A DNA stretch of 64,000 bases from Paenibacillus albus (GTDB taxonomy: Bacteria > Bacillota > Bacilli > Paenibacillales > Paenibacillaceae), in the NCBI RefSeq assembly GCF_003952225.1, contig NZ_CP034437.1:4106501-4170500 (forward strand). Direction: 5' to 3'. The notes beneath the pieces were generated by a model that did not search any database, was not told the DNA's origin, and worked only from the letters and a program-made list of their open reading frames with translations. The position numbers were made by a program, and so were the translations under genes. Every line of letters begins with the position of its first letter. Position 1 is the first letter of the stretch. Positions 43,857 through 52,952 of this stretch are shown piece by piece.

Positions 43857-44792
43857 TTAATCTCTCAGTTTCCGACCCGTCAGCGTCAGGAACACCGTCT
43901 CCAGATTCGGTTCTCGCTCCTCGACGGTGCGGATCTCCGAATCGCCCGCCATCAACTGCTTCAAGATCCGGTTCAAATTGTCGACGGAAGCGTCGCTGTG
44001 GATGCGGATGACGTTCTCTTCCTGGCTGACCTTGCGCACGCCCGGGAGCCCCTTCAACCGTTCGCCCTCGCTGCCTGCTGCGTTCTTCAACTCGATCACG
44101 ATGTCTTTCGAATCCGTAATGGTTGCGGTAAGCTGCTCTTTCGTGCCTTCCGCAATGATTTTGCCATGGTCGACGATGGCGATGCGCGAGCAGATCTCCT
44201 CGACTTCCTCCATGTAATGGCTCGTGTAGATGATCGTGCAGCCTGATTCGTTCAGTTCCCGCACCGAGGACAAAATATATTTGCGCGATTGCGGATCGAT
44301 ACCGACGGTCGGCTCATCCATGATGATCAGCTTCGGCTTATGTGCGATGGCGCACGCGATGTTGAGCCGCCGCTTCATACCGCCGGAGAAATTTTTCGGA
44401 AAGCTCTTCGCTTTGTCGCCGAGCCCGACGAACGCCAGCGCTTCTTCCGTCCGCTCCTTCAGCAGTCTGCCGCGGAGTCCGTACAAGCCAGCGAAGAAAC
44501 TGACGTTCTCGAAAGCCGTCATATCCTCGTAGATGGCCAAGTCCTGCGGCACGATGCCGATGCTCTGTTTGGCGAATCGGCTCTGCGTCTTGATGTCACG
44601 GTCGAGAATTCGGATGTCGCCGCCCGTCGGTTGAAGCAGGGAACAGATCATGTTGATCGTCGTGCTCTTCCCTGCGCCGTTCGCGCCCAGGAAGCCGAAA
44701 ATTTCGCCCTCCCCCACTTTTAGCGATATATTGTCCACCGCGGCAAAATCGCCGAACTTCTTCGTCAATCCGCGTATTTCCAACACGTTCAT
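43857..44792 (-). CDS. lnrL: ABC transporter ATP-binding protein, LnrL-like
   Basis: 311 residues. Walker A GANGAGKST (36-44), Q-loop VPQDLA, signature FSGGM (135-139), Walker B LIIMDEPT (155-162) and H-switch YTSHYMEE. The C-terminal ~80 residues are the usual extension of drug-export ATPases (DrrA type). It should energise the two permeases encoded downstream. The ribosome binding site is weak. An extended inverted repeat (44842-44877) lies upstream near its promoter and may be the response-regulator site. Confidence 0.88.
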   Translation of the reverse strand: MNVLEIRGLTKKFGDFAAVDNISLKVGEGEIFGFLGANGAGKSTTINMICSLLQPTGGDIRILDRDIKTQSRFAKQSIGIVPQDLAIYEDMTAFENVSFFAGLYGLRGRLLKERTEEALAFVGLGDKAKSFPKNFSGGMKRRLNIACAIAHKPKLIIMDEPTVGIDPQSRKYILSSVRELNESGCTIIYTSHYMEEVEEICSRIAIVDHGKIIAEGTKEQLTATITDSKDIVIELKNAAGSEGERLKGLPGVRKVSQEENVIRIHSDASVDNLNRILKQLMAGDSEIRTVEEREPNLETVFLTLTGRKLRD

Positions 44793-44829
44793 GCCCGCTC
44801 ACTCGCTTTCTCGTTCTTAAGATAGTTCT

Positions 44830-44877
44830 AGTATAGGAAAAAGGGATGCCCTTATGTCAGTGCATAAGTTCATCCCT
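44830..44877 (-). promoter_or_regulatory. Promoter and extended inverted repeat ahead of the ABC genes
   Basis: On the minus strand a TATACT -10 (44830-44835) is preceded by an extended inverted repeat: AGGGATG-CC-CTTATG-TCAGTG-CATAAG-TT-CATCCCT (44842-44877). It overlaps the -35 region. The symmetry suits a dimeric LuxR-type response regulator, such as the one encoded two genes upstream. The sequence 44878-45055 holds no gene I can support. Confidence 0.5.
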
Positions 44878-45055
44878 CACCCATGGGAAATCTCATATTC
44901 TGTTCGCGGTGATTTCATGACCGCCCGTATCGTCCGGCATGATGAAGCTCATAGCAGCAGCGTTTGGCTATTCATAGAAGCCTATCACAGCTCTCAGCTG
45001 CTCATGGTATGGGGCGGCGGATTCACGACTGAATTGCGGCGGAGGACTTAGCGGT

Positions 45056-46168
45056 CTAGCTGCCGCCGGTTCGCGGGATAAGCGTCGTGACGACGAAGCC
45101 GTGAGCGCCGTCGGCCGTCACTGTCCCGTTCACGGCGGCAGTCCGCTCTTCCATGCCGATAAGCCCCATGCCTTTGACGATTTTGTCCGCTCCTTGCCCG
45201 TTATCGGCAACGACCGCCTTGATGAACCGGTTCAGCACACGGATCTCGACGTGGACAGCGGAAGCACGGGCGTATTTAGCCGCGTTCGTAAGCGCCTCCA
45301 TCACGTTCTCGTGGATGATTTTCCACTGAATCGGGGTGATCGTCTCCATATTACCCTCATGGACGACTGTCGTCAGCAGCTCTGACCGGCTGCCGTACGC
45401 CTCGACGGCGTATCGCAGGCGGCTCAGACCGAGCTGCTCCACGGGCGGCTTCAAATCCTTGAGCGTCCGGCGGATTTGTTCGATGCCGTCCTTGGAAATA
45501 GCGATTGCATTGCTCAGCAGCGCCTCCGCGGCTTTCGGGTCCCGGCGGAGCGTCAAACGGGCTGCTTCCATTTGGATCAGGCCGCCCGTGATGGCATGAC
45601 CGATGCCGTCGTGGATTTCCTGCGCCACCCGGTTGCGTTCCTCCAGCTTCACAAGGTATTCGCTTGCCTGCGCATACTCCGCGTTGCCGTTCAACTGTCT
45701 ATCGAGCCGTTGCTGGCGCAGACGCGCCCGCTCCAGCTCGTCCTCCTGCAGATTCACACGCTCCATGTAGCGCTTGACCATGGCGTAGTTGAAGAAGACG
45801 AATGCGGCGATAAAGCCGTAATGGACGAGAAGCGACTGCGTCATGAACAGCATCGGCGCGAGCACGAGCACGAGCGCGACGCGCCGGTCGCGAATGAAGA
45901 ATGAGACCAATTCGAAGAACGTGAGCGGCAGCAGCAGAAGGAATTCCGGCTTCGCGTACGCCCCGCAAAGCAGCAGATAGGCAATCATCGACACGATCAG
46001 TCCTTGCTTCAGCCGCGCCGATTTGACGATGTGGATTACTAAATTCATCGCCAGATAGAGCAGGAAGTAGAGCACCAGCAGCCGCTCAGCTGCCGGATGT
46101 GTGAAATACGTCAACGCGATGACGTAGAGCCAAACGATCGTTTTGTTGCCGACAGTCCATAGTTCCAA
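45056..46168 (-). CDS. lnrJ: Sensor histidine kinase, LnrJ/DesK-like (HisKA_3)
   Basis: 370 residues. Five or six N-terminal membrane segments with short loops (LLVLYFLLYLAMNLVIHIV, VALVLVLAPMLFMTQSLLV) suggest intramembrane sensing. The dimerisation domain has phospho-acceptor His186 in NRVAQEIHDGIGHAI. The HATPase domain shows VMEALTNAAKYARASA and VADNGQGADK, GMGLIGMEER. The start is a TTG at 46168, 10 nt after GGAGG. It follows the response regulator by 24 nt. By comparison with LnrJK it should sense an amphipathic antimicrobial and induce the ABC exporter. Confidence 0.85.
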   Translation of the reverse strand: MELWTVGNKTIVWLYVIALTYFTHPAAERLLVLYFLLYLAMNLVIHIVKSARLKQGLIVSMIAYLLLCGAYAKPEFLLLLPLTFFELVSFFIRDRRVALVLVLAPMLFMTQSLLVHYGFIAAFVFFNYAMVKRYMERVNLQEDELERARLRQQRLDRQLNGNAEYAQASEYLVKLEERNRVAQEIHDGIGHAITGGLIQMEAARLTLRRDPKAAEALLSNAIAISKDGIEQIRRTLKDLKPPVEQLGLSRLRYAVEAYGSRSELLTTVVHEGNMETITPIQWKIIHENVMEALTNAAKYARASAVHVEIRVLNRFIKAVVADNGQGADKIVKGMGLIGMEERTAAVNGTVTADGAHGFVVTTLIPRTGGS

Positions 46169-46192
46169 GGCTGATGAGCCTCCTTCGGTGCG

Positions 46193-46885
46193 TTAGCGGG
46201 TTCTGCCCGTCAAGTAGTAGATGGCGATCTGCGTCCGGTGCTCCAGCGCCGTCTTGTTAAGGATCGACGTGATATAATTGGCCGTCGTGCCTTCGGAGAT
46301 GAACAGCTCCTTGGAAATCTCCTTGTTGGAGTAGCCCTTCGCGATCAGCGCCATCACTTCAGTCTCGCGCTCCGTGAACGGACTGAGGTCGATGGGACTG
46401 GCCGCCGGCACCGCAGCCGGAACCCCTGCGGCATCTTTATTCGCTGATGTGGCAGCGTCAGCGGGCAACGCGCCGATCGAGCTTTTCAGCTTGTCGAGAA
46501 TGATGTCCTGCAGCACATTGTTGCCGTGGTAGACGCTCTTGATCGCGTCGCGGATGCGCTCGGGATCGTTGTTTTTGAGCAGATAGCCCTTCGCCCCGCA
46601 ACGGATCGCCTCCACGATCGATTCGTCGTCGTCGAAGGTGGTCAGAATAAGCGGCTTCGTCGCTGTATGCTCTGTTATGAGGTACGTCGCTTCCACGCCG
46701 TTCATGTTCGGCATCCGCACGTCCAGCAGCGCGACGTCGACGTCGTGAGCACGGCAATAATCGACGGCCTGTCTGCCGTCCTCCACGGCTCCGAGCACCT
46801 CGAATTCCTCGAACGTATTCAGAATGATGCGCATCCCTTCGCGGATGAACGAATTGTCGTCTGCGATCAACACTTTGATTTTCAT
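46193..46885 (-). CDS. lnrK: NarL/LuxR-type response regulator, LnrK-like
   Basis: 230 residues. The receiver domain (1-120) has Asp55 as phospho-acceptor in VALLDVRMPNMNGVE and an intact ADD acidic pocket. A linker rich in Ala and Pro precedes the LuxR-type helix-turn-helix (about 165-225, LSPFTERETEVMALIAKGYS, NKEISKELFISEGT). The ATG at 46885 matches the family start; an upstream open frame to 47026 is an extension without support. It should control the operon, probably through the inverted repeat at 44842-44877. Confidence 0.88.
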   Translation of the reverse strand: MKIKVLIADDNSFIREGMRIILNTFEEFEVLGAVEDGRQAVDYCRAHDVDVALLDVRMPNMNGVEATYLITEHTATKPLILTTFDDDESIVEAIRCGAKGYLLKNNDPERIRDAIKSVYHGNNVLQDIILDKLKSSIGALPADAATSANKDAAGVPAAVPAASPIDLSPFTERETEVMALIAKGYSNKEISKELFISEGTTANYITSILNKTALEHRTQIAIYYLTGRTR

Positions 46886-46954
46886 GCCTGCATCGCCCCT
46901 TTGCTGTTCTAAGTTTACCTCATAAGGGTGCAGCTGGAAAGTTGCGGAAACGGC

Positions 46955-46990
46955 AAAAAAGCCGCCCCCGGTTCCTTCCGGGGACAGCTT
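46955..46990 (-). terminator. Minus-strand terminator
   Basis: On the minus strand GCTGTCCCCGG, AAGGAA, CCGGGGGCGGC is followed by TTTTTT. It ends transcripts coming from the right, just ahead of the response regulator. Directly upstream (about 47055-47100) the last codons of a lost gene (KKDLKAFMKDYA and stop) are still readable. Confidence 0.7.
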
Positions 46991-47080
46991 CGCTATATAT
47001 ATCAACGCCCTTCGGTCATTCGGCAAGCTTCCCGGCCACTTGGACTTTCCGAAGTTACGCGTAATCCTTCATAAACGCCT

Positions 47081-47431
47081 TCAAATCCTTCTTCGGCGGC
47101 CTGCATCGGGAAATACTCTAAGCCTACGTATGACTTCTGCAAATGATGATTCATTTAGCCTTTTCTCTTCAAATTCATCGTTCCAATTGATGATATACTC
47201 CGTGTGCTCTTGGATGCACCTGGCCGATAACTCCTTTAATGAGTCGAGTGAATTGTAATCTTCAAATCTATAAAGTAATTCAGGTTTTGCTTGTAACCTT
47301 CTCAACCATACAAATTCGACATTTACAATGTGAAAGAGGTTACGTAAGAAACTACCTTTCCCACCCACACGATTACGCTTAAGTTCTTCCTCGGATAATT
47401 GACTACACCAATCGAACCATTCATTTCGTAC
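47081..47431 (-). pseudogene. DinB family protein, truncated at both ends
   Basis: 117 open codons: VRNEWFDWCSQLSEEELKRN, VGGKGSFLRNLFHIVNVEFV and YIINWNDEFEEKRLNESSF. This is the core of a DinB-type four-helix protein with its metal-ligand His in FHIVNVE. The first ten or so residues are missing: a TAG precedes VRNEWF, 10 bp from the box CTACCCGTTAGCGGAAC. The C-terminal helix with HEIHHIGQ is also missing and replaced by unrelated sequence. Confidence 0.7.
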
Positions 47432-47440
47432 CTACCAATA

Positions 47441-47522
47441 ATCTACCCGTTAGCGGAACGAGCTGCCGAATCGATTCGGCAGCCTATTCCTTGATGCGTT
47501 ATTGTACTCCGTTAGCTTAACC
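47441..47522 (+). repeat. Box-hairpin-box repeat unit
   Basis: Box ATCTACCCGTTAGCGGAAC, a perfect 22-bp palindrome GCTGCCGAATC/GATTCGGCAGC (47462-47483), then second box TACTCCGTTAGCTTAAC. It lies between the DinB remnant and the YcxB-like gene and is the right border of the GC-rich operon block. From 47523 to 47614 nothing is recognised. Confidence 0.75.
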
Positions 47523-47614
47523 CCGCAAACCATCTAGTAGACCGAAGGCTGTATGGTCCGAAGCGTGAATATGGTGTTATATGCTGCTACTGCCTTCTTG
47601 AACTACAATCAAAT

Positions 47615-48093
47615 TCATTTATTAATTTTTGACTTTATCAATGATTTGAACTCATTCAACTCTTCTTTATTTCTAAATACTCTTTTGGGTATTATTGTGT
47701 GAAGCTCCTTACCATATTTTAAAAATATAAATTCTTTGGACTCTTTTATCTCTTTATAGTAATCCCAAGAAATTGTCGAGTTAATATCTCCAGCATTGAA
47801 AATGATGTTCTCTTCATTAAACGATACAACATACTCTTCTTTGAAATTGGGTTGTCTTTTAAATACAATTCTTGGAACAACAATAATTCTGACAAAAACA
47901 ATAAAAAGAAAAGAATAGAGATCAAAAAAATAAAAACATCAAAAATTCGAGTAGAGCCTGACATTAATTGAAAGATTCCATAAACTAGCAGTGCAGCAGC
48001 AATTAATACACTAAAAATTAGTTCCTTTAAATTAAGATTTTGATTCATTGCGGAGATAATTTCTCTTTTGGAGTACATAAAATTAATCTTCAT
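47615..48093 (-). pseudogene. YcxB-like membrane protein, frameshifted
   Basis: The first part from the ATG at 48093 (AAGGAG upstream) has MKINFMYSKREIISAMNQNL and two membrane segments (LIFSVLIAAALLVYGIFQLM, FDVFIFLISILFFLLFLSEL). After about 47890 the protein continues in another frame as VPRIVFKRQPNFKEEYVVSF, then GDINSTISWDYYKEIKESKE and ends at 47615. This is the layout of YcxB family proteins. One missing base in the T-rich stretch around 47890-47940 would restore about 159 residues. Confidence 0.65.
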
Positions 48094-48251
48094 AGATATC
48101 TCCTTCACAAAAATGTGTCTGCAGTAAATGCACAAAACGTTTTTTTGCGAACTTCGTAAATTTGCTATAACTTAATTTATTCGCGAAGTGATTCAACTTT
48201 TTTACCTGTATGTTCAATACTCAGGGCATAAAAACAAGAACTTCTCTGCAT

Positions 48252-49232
48252 TCATTCTGGAAAGCGTTTAGAATCAATTGCATGAAGCACGCGCAAGGTG
48301 TTTTTGGTATTCGTCTCCTCAGGATGCTCCGATTTTTGACGCGCATAAATGGCTTGAAGGCGGTTTATCTCGCTTTCTCCTGCTTTGGCGATTTCAAGAA
48401 TTACGCTTTGGTAATTCCATGCCCTCCTCGGATTACCGCCTTCTGTCGATACAGGAAGATGTCCCAGTGCCCTTTCCAGGAAAGTGATAAGAATTGGAAC
48501 TGAAACCTCTCCCAGCTTCACCAGTTCTTCCTCTGCATCAAAAGAATATCGAGAAAACCGCCGTAGTTCTGTCACCGCTTTGCTTTCGCGGCCTTCGACA
48601 AAATCGTTAAGCGTTTGGCACCAAAACTCTGCTTGTTCGACTGGTAGCCGCTTGCAAAGTTTGGCTTTGTATACCTCATATGCTTTTAACTCGGGAAACG
48701 CTTTATCCAGCTGTGCAGGAGCTACGGTTTCGGGGAGGTACTTCATATGATCTTCGTCGTGGTCGACCGCATACGCTATAAAGTCATCAGTAAGGTGAAG
48801 CTGTCCAAAGGCAGGCGTCAGCTCCTTTATTACTTCGGTTAAGACAGCCATGAATGAGTTAGGGGCTTGTTCGGCCTCTTCCTCCTCCCTATCCTTTAAT
48901 ACTTCTAAAGCCTCTTCGTACTTCATGCCCCATTTTTCGAGTTTTTCATTGCGTGCGTCTTCAAAGCGAAAATCACCGATGCTATATTTAAGTCCGCGGT
49001 GGCCATACAATCTATCATCGGGGTAATCTTTATAACTATTAAACGTGCGTGTATACGCGAACCCTTCTAAAGTATTCCACTTGAAGTTCACAACGCCGTA
49101 GGACGCTTGTGCATCCAGCACAAAGGCATATACGTCTTTATTTTGCGGCGTTATAGCAAAGTCTCGAATCGTTTGTTCGCCATGCTGAATCAGCATCATT
49201 TTTAATGTGGCAAAATCGATTGCATTTGTCAT
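48252..49232 (-). CDS. DUF4303-like hypothetical protein
   Basis: 326 residues, soluble and acidic. The N-terminal ~180 residues resemble DUF4303 (TNAIDFATLKMMLIQHGEQ, KDVYAFVLDAQASYGVVNFK, GLKYSIGDFRF). The C-terminal part is helical and could be HEAT-like (GEVSVPILITFLERALGH). DUF4303 and related families occur among SMI1/Imm-type immunity proteins, so an immunity role is possible but unproven. The ribosome binding site is GGGGTG. Confidence 0.6.
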   Translation of the reverse strand: MTNAIDFATLKMMLIQHGEQTIRDFAITPQNKDVYAFVLDAQASYGVVNFKWNTLEGFAYTRTFNSYKDYPDDRLYGHRGLKYSIGDFRFEDARNEKLEKWGMKYEEALEVLKDREEEEAEQAPNSFMAVLTEVIKELTPAFGQLHLTDDFIAYAVDHDEDHMKYLPETVAPAQLDKAFPELKAYEVYKAKLCKRLPVEQAEFWCQTLNDFVEGRESKAVTELRRFSRYSFDAEEELVKLGEVSVPILITFLERALGHLPVSTEGGNPRRAWNYQSVILEIAKAGESEINRLQAIYARQKSEHPEETNTKNTLRVLHAIDSKRFPE

Positions 49233-49274
49233 CCACGTTCACCCCTGAAATTAAGTAATTGCGCTTCTTCTGGA

Positions 49275-50479
49275 TTATAAATAAGTTAGCCATGTCGGCT
49301 CTGGACCGTACAGTTCATCAATCGCTTCAATTATTCGCTCCTTAATGGCATCATAGGCTGCGGCAATGTTACCGATCTGATGGTCGACATCTATTTGCCT
49401 TGTAATTTGGTAGGGTCTCATATTTGCATGAGCAGCTGGTAGATCGAATTCATGTTTCCATAGCGCGCCTTCGATGCTTCCTAGACACGAAACGTCTGCG
49501 TCGAATTTGCCGCGGGTGAAGGTTAGTCTAACAAGATGGTGATTTTTAGTCATCCGTGTCATCGTATAGACCCCGCCATTGCTGTACTTGGTATTGTAGC
49601 TGAAGCCTCGCTTTTTAAAATGAGTAGTAATTTCCTTTTTGACCGAAAGCAATCCTGGGATATCATCACTTATCGTAAGTGGCTTTAGTTGATACGGAAA
49701 GTCGACGCAGATCAGATTTCCGTCATCATAGCATGACTGCACGATGAACTCACCAGCAATTATGTTTTCGTAAACAGCTGCTGCTTCTTCCTTATTTGAA
49801 GGAACGGCAAATACGCGCTCGTGATAAATTTCACCAATAGAGCTTAAAAATTTGCGTTCCCCATCGTTCAGTTCCAACTGCGGTATACCGTCCGCGAGAT
49901 CACCGAGCTCGACAATTGCATCTACGAAGTTATTTCTTCCTGAAATCCACCAATCACTTTGCACCCTTATACACGGAGAAGGGTAATCGCTCCCCCCCCC
50001 GTTACACTCGGTGAAAACAGCCTTGTATATCCAACATCCCCTTTTGCGATGAATGGAATTGGTTCATCTTTCGAATCAATAGGATTTCGACGAAGTATTG
50101 GAATATTATCAAAAATAACCGTCAGCTTATTAAGCGGGTAGCGTCGTGGAATTCCACCAACAATTTCTATCAGATCGCCCATTCCGAGCGAATTAGTAAA
50201 TCGTTTCGGATTTGCTCCTTCCCATCGGACGGATAGATTGGAGAGTCTTTGCTCAAAGTCATCTGATGTCCCGACCGAATATCTGAAATGGTCAAGATCA
50301 GGAATTTTTATTAGCAGCCTATCGATGCCAGAAACACTATGTTGTGAGTCACTGATGAAGAATTTAGTGTCATGGTGATCGATATCCGAAGTATTGAATG
50401 CATGTCTGATCCGTTCGATTATCGCAAGAGGTGTATCCTTTTTAGCTAACCGATATATAATCAGTTTATATAGTTTCAC
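49275..50479 (-). pseudogene. Hypothetical protein interrupted at a run of nine G
   Basis: The N-terminal part (50479-49967) starts at a GTG 7 nt after AAGGAG and reads KLYKLIIYRLAKKDTPLAII. It ends soon after SPSVTGGG, where the minus strand has nine consecutive G (49992-50000). The C-terminal part (about 49990-49275) continues in another frame as SDYPSPCIRVQSDWWISGRN without any gap. Ten or seven G would join them into about 401 residues. No family is recognised. The homopolymer could be a phase-variation switch or an indel error. Confidence 0.6.
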
Positions 50480-50662
50480 TAACATACTCCTTATTAGGTG
50501 AGATATCAGCACGTGTTACCTAAACATGGTCAAAGCTTGATAATAGGTCGAAGCTCGGAAGATCAAAATACCACTATATGGATAAATAGACCAGATACCA
50601 TCATCCTATTTTTAACAATTCGGACTTCACTACTGAAGATATCCGCGGATATGCTACTTTTC

Positions 50663-50697
50663 CCATAAAAAAAACAACCGTGTTTATCGGCTGTCTT
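50663..50697 (-). terminator. Terminator of the polyketide-exporter operon
   Basis: On the minus strand ACAGCCG, ATAAACA, CGGTTGT is followed by TTTTTTT. It lies about 75 bp behind the MMPL gene. Between 50480 and 50660 no gene is visible. Confidence 0.7.
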
Positions 50698-50714
50698 CGT
50701 TGATTTTATTGAAC

Positions 50715-50757
50715 TATCGTGTCCCGTTAGTTGAAGCTATCTCTTTTCCGTTAGAAT
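50715..50757 (+). repeat. Last two CCCGTTAG boxes
   Basis: TATCGTGTCCCGTTAGTTGA (50717-50736) and TTTTCCGTTAGAATC (about 50745-50759) lie between the terminator and the MMPL stop codon. No box was seen beyond this point. Confidence 0.65.
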
Positions 50758-50768
50758 CTACATTTCAT

Positions 50769-52915
50769 CTATATTTTTTTCATCCATCTCGGTACCCACC
50801 AGTTCCATTTGCCAAGCATTCTCATTAATGATGGAACCAAAACCATCCTTATTACCGTAGCATCAATAAAAATCGCTGCAGCGATGCCAATTCCCAGTTG
50901 TTTCACTCCGACAACTTCTCCGAATGCAAATGGCAGCGTAACCGCAATCATGATGGCTGCTGCTGAATTAATGATCCTACTTATCGAGCTCAGCCCTTCC
51001 AGCACTGCTTGGCGATTATCTTGCGATTGCTGGTAGGCCTCAGAAATTCGTGATACCAGGAACACACCGTAATCCATGCTGATACCAAAAGCCAGTCCAA
51101 AGATAAATACAGGGATCATAATGGCAATGCTGTTCGGTTCCATTCCGAAATGTCCCTCTTCAAAAATCCATACCAGTATTCCAAATGACGCCCCTAGGCT
51201 CAGGAGATTCATTGCAATCGTTTTTAAGGGGATAAGAATGGATCGAAAAGCTATGAACAACAGTATGTAATTGGATACTAGGATAAATAGAAGCACAAAC
51301 TTAATGTTGTGAAATATGTCATCAAACACTTCCTGCTGGTACTTTGCTTCTCCTCCTAACAAATAATGGATATCTGAAAACTCCCCTTCATGTTCCTGAA
51401 GTCTAAGCCAACTCATTACATGTTTAGAAGATGGTTCGCCCTTTAATGTAACCTGTATAAGCATTCTGTTCTTATGGACAAATTGTTGAAAGACCAGCTT
51501 ATATTTCGCTTTAAACTGAGGGTTTTGATATAAGAGGTACAACTTCTCGGGCGGCATTCGCAAACTCGAAAACACGGAATCCACTCTCTGTACGTTTGGA
51601 TCGATCGTCCACTTTTGAATAAGTGTATAGGCGTTTAACCAATCCTCTTTTTTCAAATCGGTTGTTTCTCCTTGGGCAACAATATACACATTAGAACTCT
51701 TCCGTGAAATGAAATGGGTTTGATAAGCCTCGAAAGCCATACGGGAAGCATAGCTTTGCGGTAAGGAAGCTGCATCCGGAATGGCTACTTTCATATGGTT
51801 TAAAGGCAGTAACCAACTCATTAACATAAAGGAAGCCAACAACGCCATTCGGACAGGCCTTTTCATCACAAAAAGCGAAAGTTGGTACCATAGATCCCTT
51901 CCACCAGGATGCAATGGATTGCTCCCGGCTTTTATGGCTGGCCACAAGACAGCTAATAGAGCAGGAACTAATGTTAAGGTTAACAATACCGATACAATCA
52001 GAACCGTCATCGCTCCTAAGGCAATCGTAGAAAACATAGGAAGCGGAATAAACAGGATCCCCATTAAGCCTAAGAAAATACAAACCGCTGAGAAAAAAAC
52101 AGCTCTTCCTGCAGTCTTCATTGTCGTGGTCAATGCTAGCTCTGCCGACTCTTTCCTTAACTCCTCTTTAAACCGGCTGACTAGCAGTAAAGCAAAATCA
52201 ATACTAAGAGCCAGCCCTACCATGGGTATGACATTCAACACAAAGTTAGACAACTCGATTTGCGTCCCTACCAAAAACATGATACCCATGGTACCGGAAA
52301 CCCCAATCATCCCTATTGCGATTGGAATCAAAGCAGACACGATTCCACCAAATGCAAACCAAAGAATGAAGAAGGCAACTGGTATTCCTATTCTTTCTGC
52401 TTTTTTCATATCATCACGGCTTGCTCGATTCACATCGGCTTGAACCACGGATTTCCCTGTCATTGTCACCGAGATATAATGATTATTCGGTAGACTTCTT
52501 TTAATTTCGCCAAGCACCGGCTCCACTTCATAGGAATTGTTCTTAAAGGAAAGTAGAGCGTAGGCGAAATCCCCTTTGAGCATTCCATCCTTTTCCAGAG
52601 GCGAAATCATTTCGCTTAGACCGTCAACGCCCCGCAGTAGAAACAAGGTTTGCTGAATGAAATGTTGAAATTGTTTGAGGGAAACGTTCTCTTTTTTTCA
52701 AACACAAGAATAATAGGTGCCTCGAGGACGTGGAACTCGGATGATAAAATATGCTCCACCTTAACATACGCCCCGTTTGGCAATAAGCCGTGATCCTTTA
52801 ATACCCCAGACAGCTTAGGCGCATAAGAGCCAAAAATAATCAAGAACAAGGTCCAAAACAGGATGATTACGATTGGGTATCGATAGGTGATTGCAGCAAG
52901 CTTTTGAAAACCCAT
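50769..52915 (-). pseudogene. MMPL family exporter of the polyketide operon, frameshifted
   Basis: The first ~75 residues (from the ATG at 52915, behind AAGGAG) read MGFQKLAAITYRYPIVIILF and APIILVFEKK; the frame is then lost at a run of seven A (minus strand, near 52694-52700). It continues in another frame as NVSLKQFQHFIQQTLFLLRG. One extra A restores about 715 residues, the normal length for MMPL. Both transmembrane domains and the SIDFALLLVSRF and SMDYGVFLVSR motifs with their proton-relay Asp are present. MMPL proteins export lipids and polyketides, which fits the operon. Whether the frameshift is real is open. Confidence 0.85.
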
Positions 52916-52952
52916 GGCCTAGCTCCTTTATGAACCTATTCAATGCTTATGC

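Noticed and set aside
44854..45051. Plus-strand 65-codon frame between kinase and ATPase genes
   Set aside because: It has no ribosome binding site or recognisable domain and overlaps the inverted repeat and promoter region of the operon.
24596..47522. The repeat hairpins as ordinary terminators
   Set aside because: Most lack a T run, are flanked by conserved boxes, and occur in stretches without an adjacent gene end. Some may still work as terminators in passing.
20927..50759. Integron cassette array: GTTAGCT resembles the attC core GTTRRRY and GCTCAAC resembles RYYYAAC
   Set aside because: The far ends of the hairpins do not end in GTTRRRY, no IntI-type integrase lies in the window, and the boxes flank the hairpin as direct, not inverted, repeats. 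An unrelated unit fits better, so I did not call an integron.
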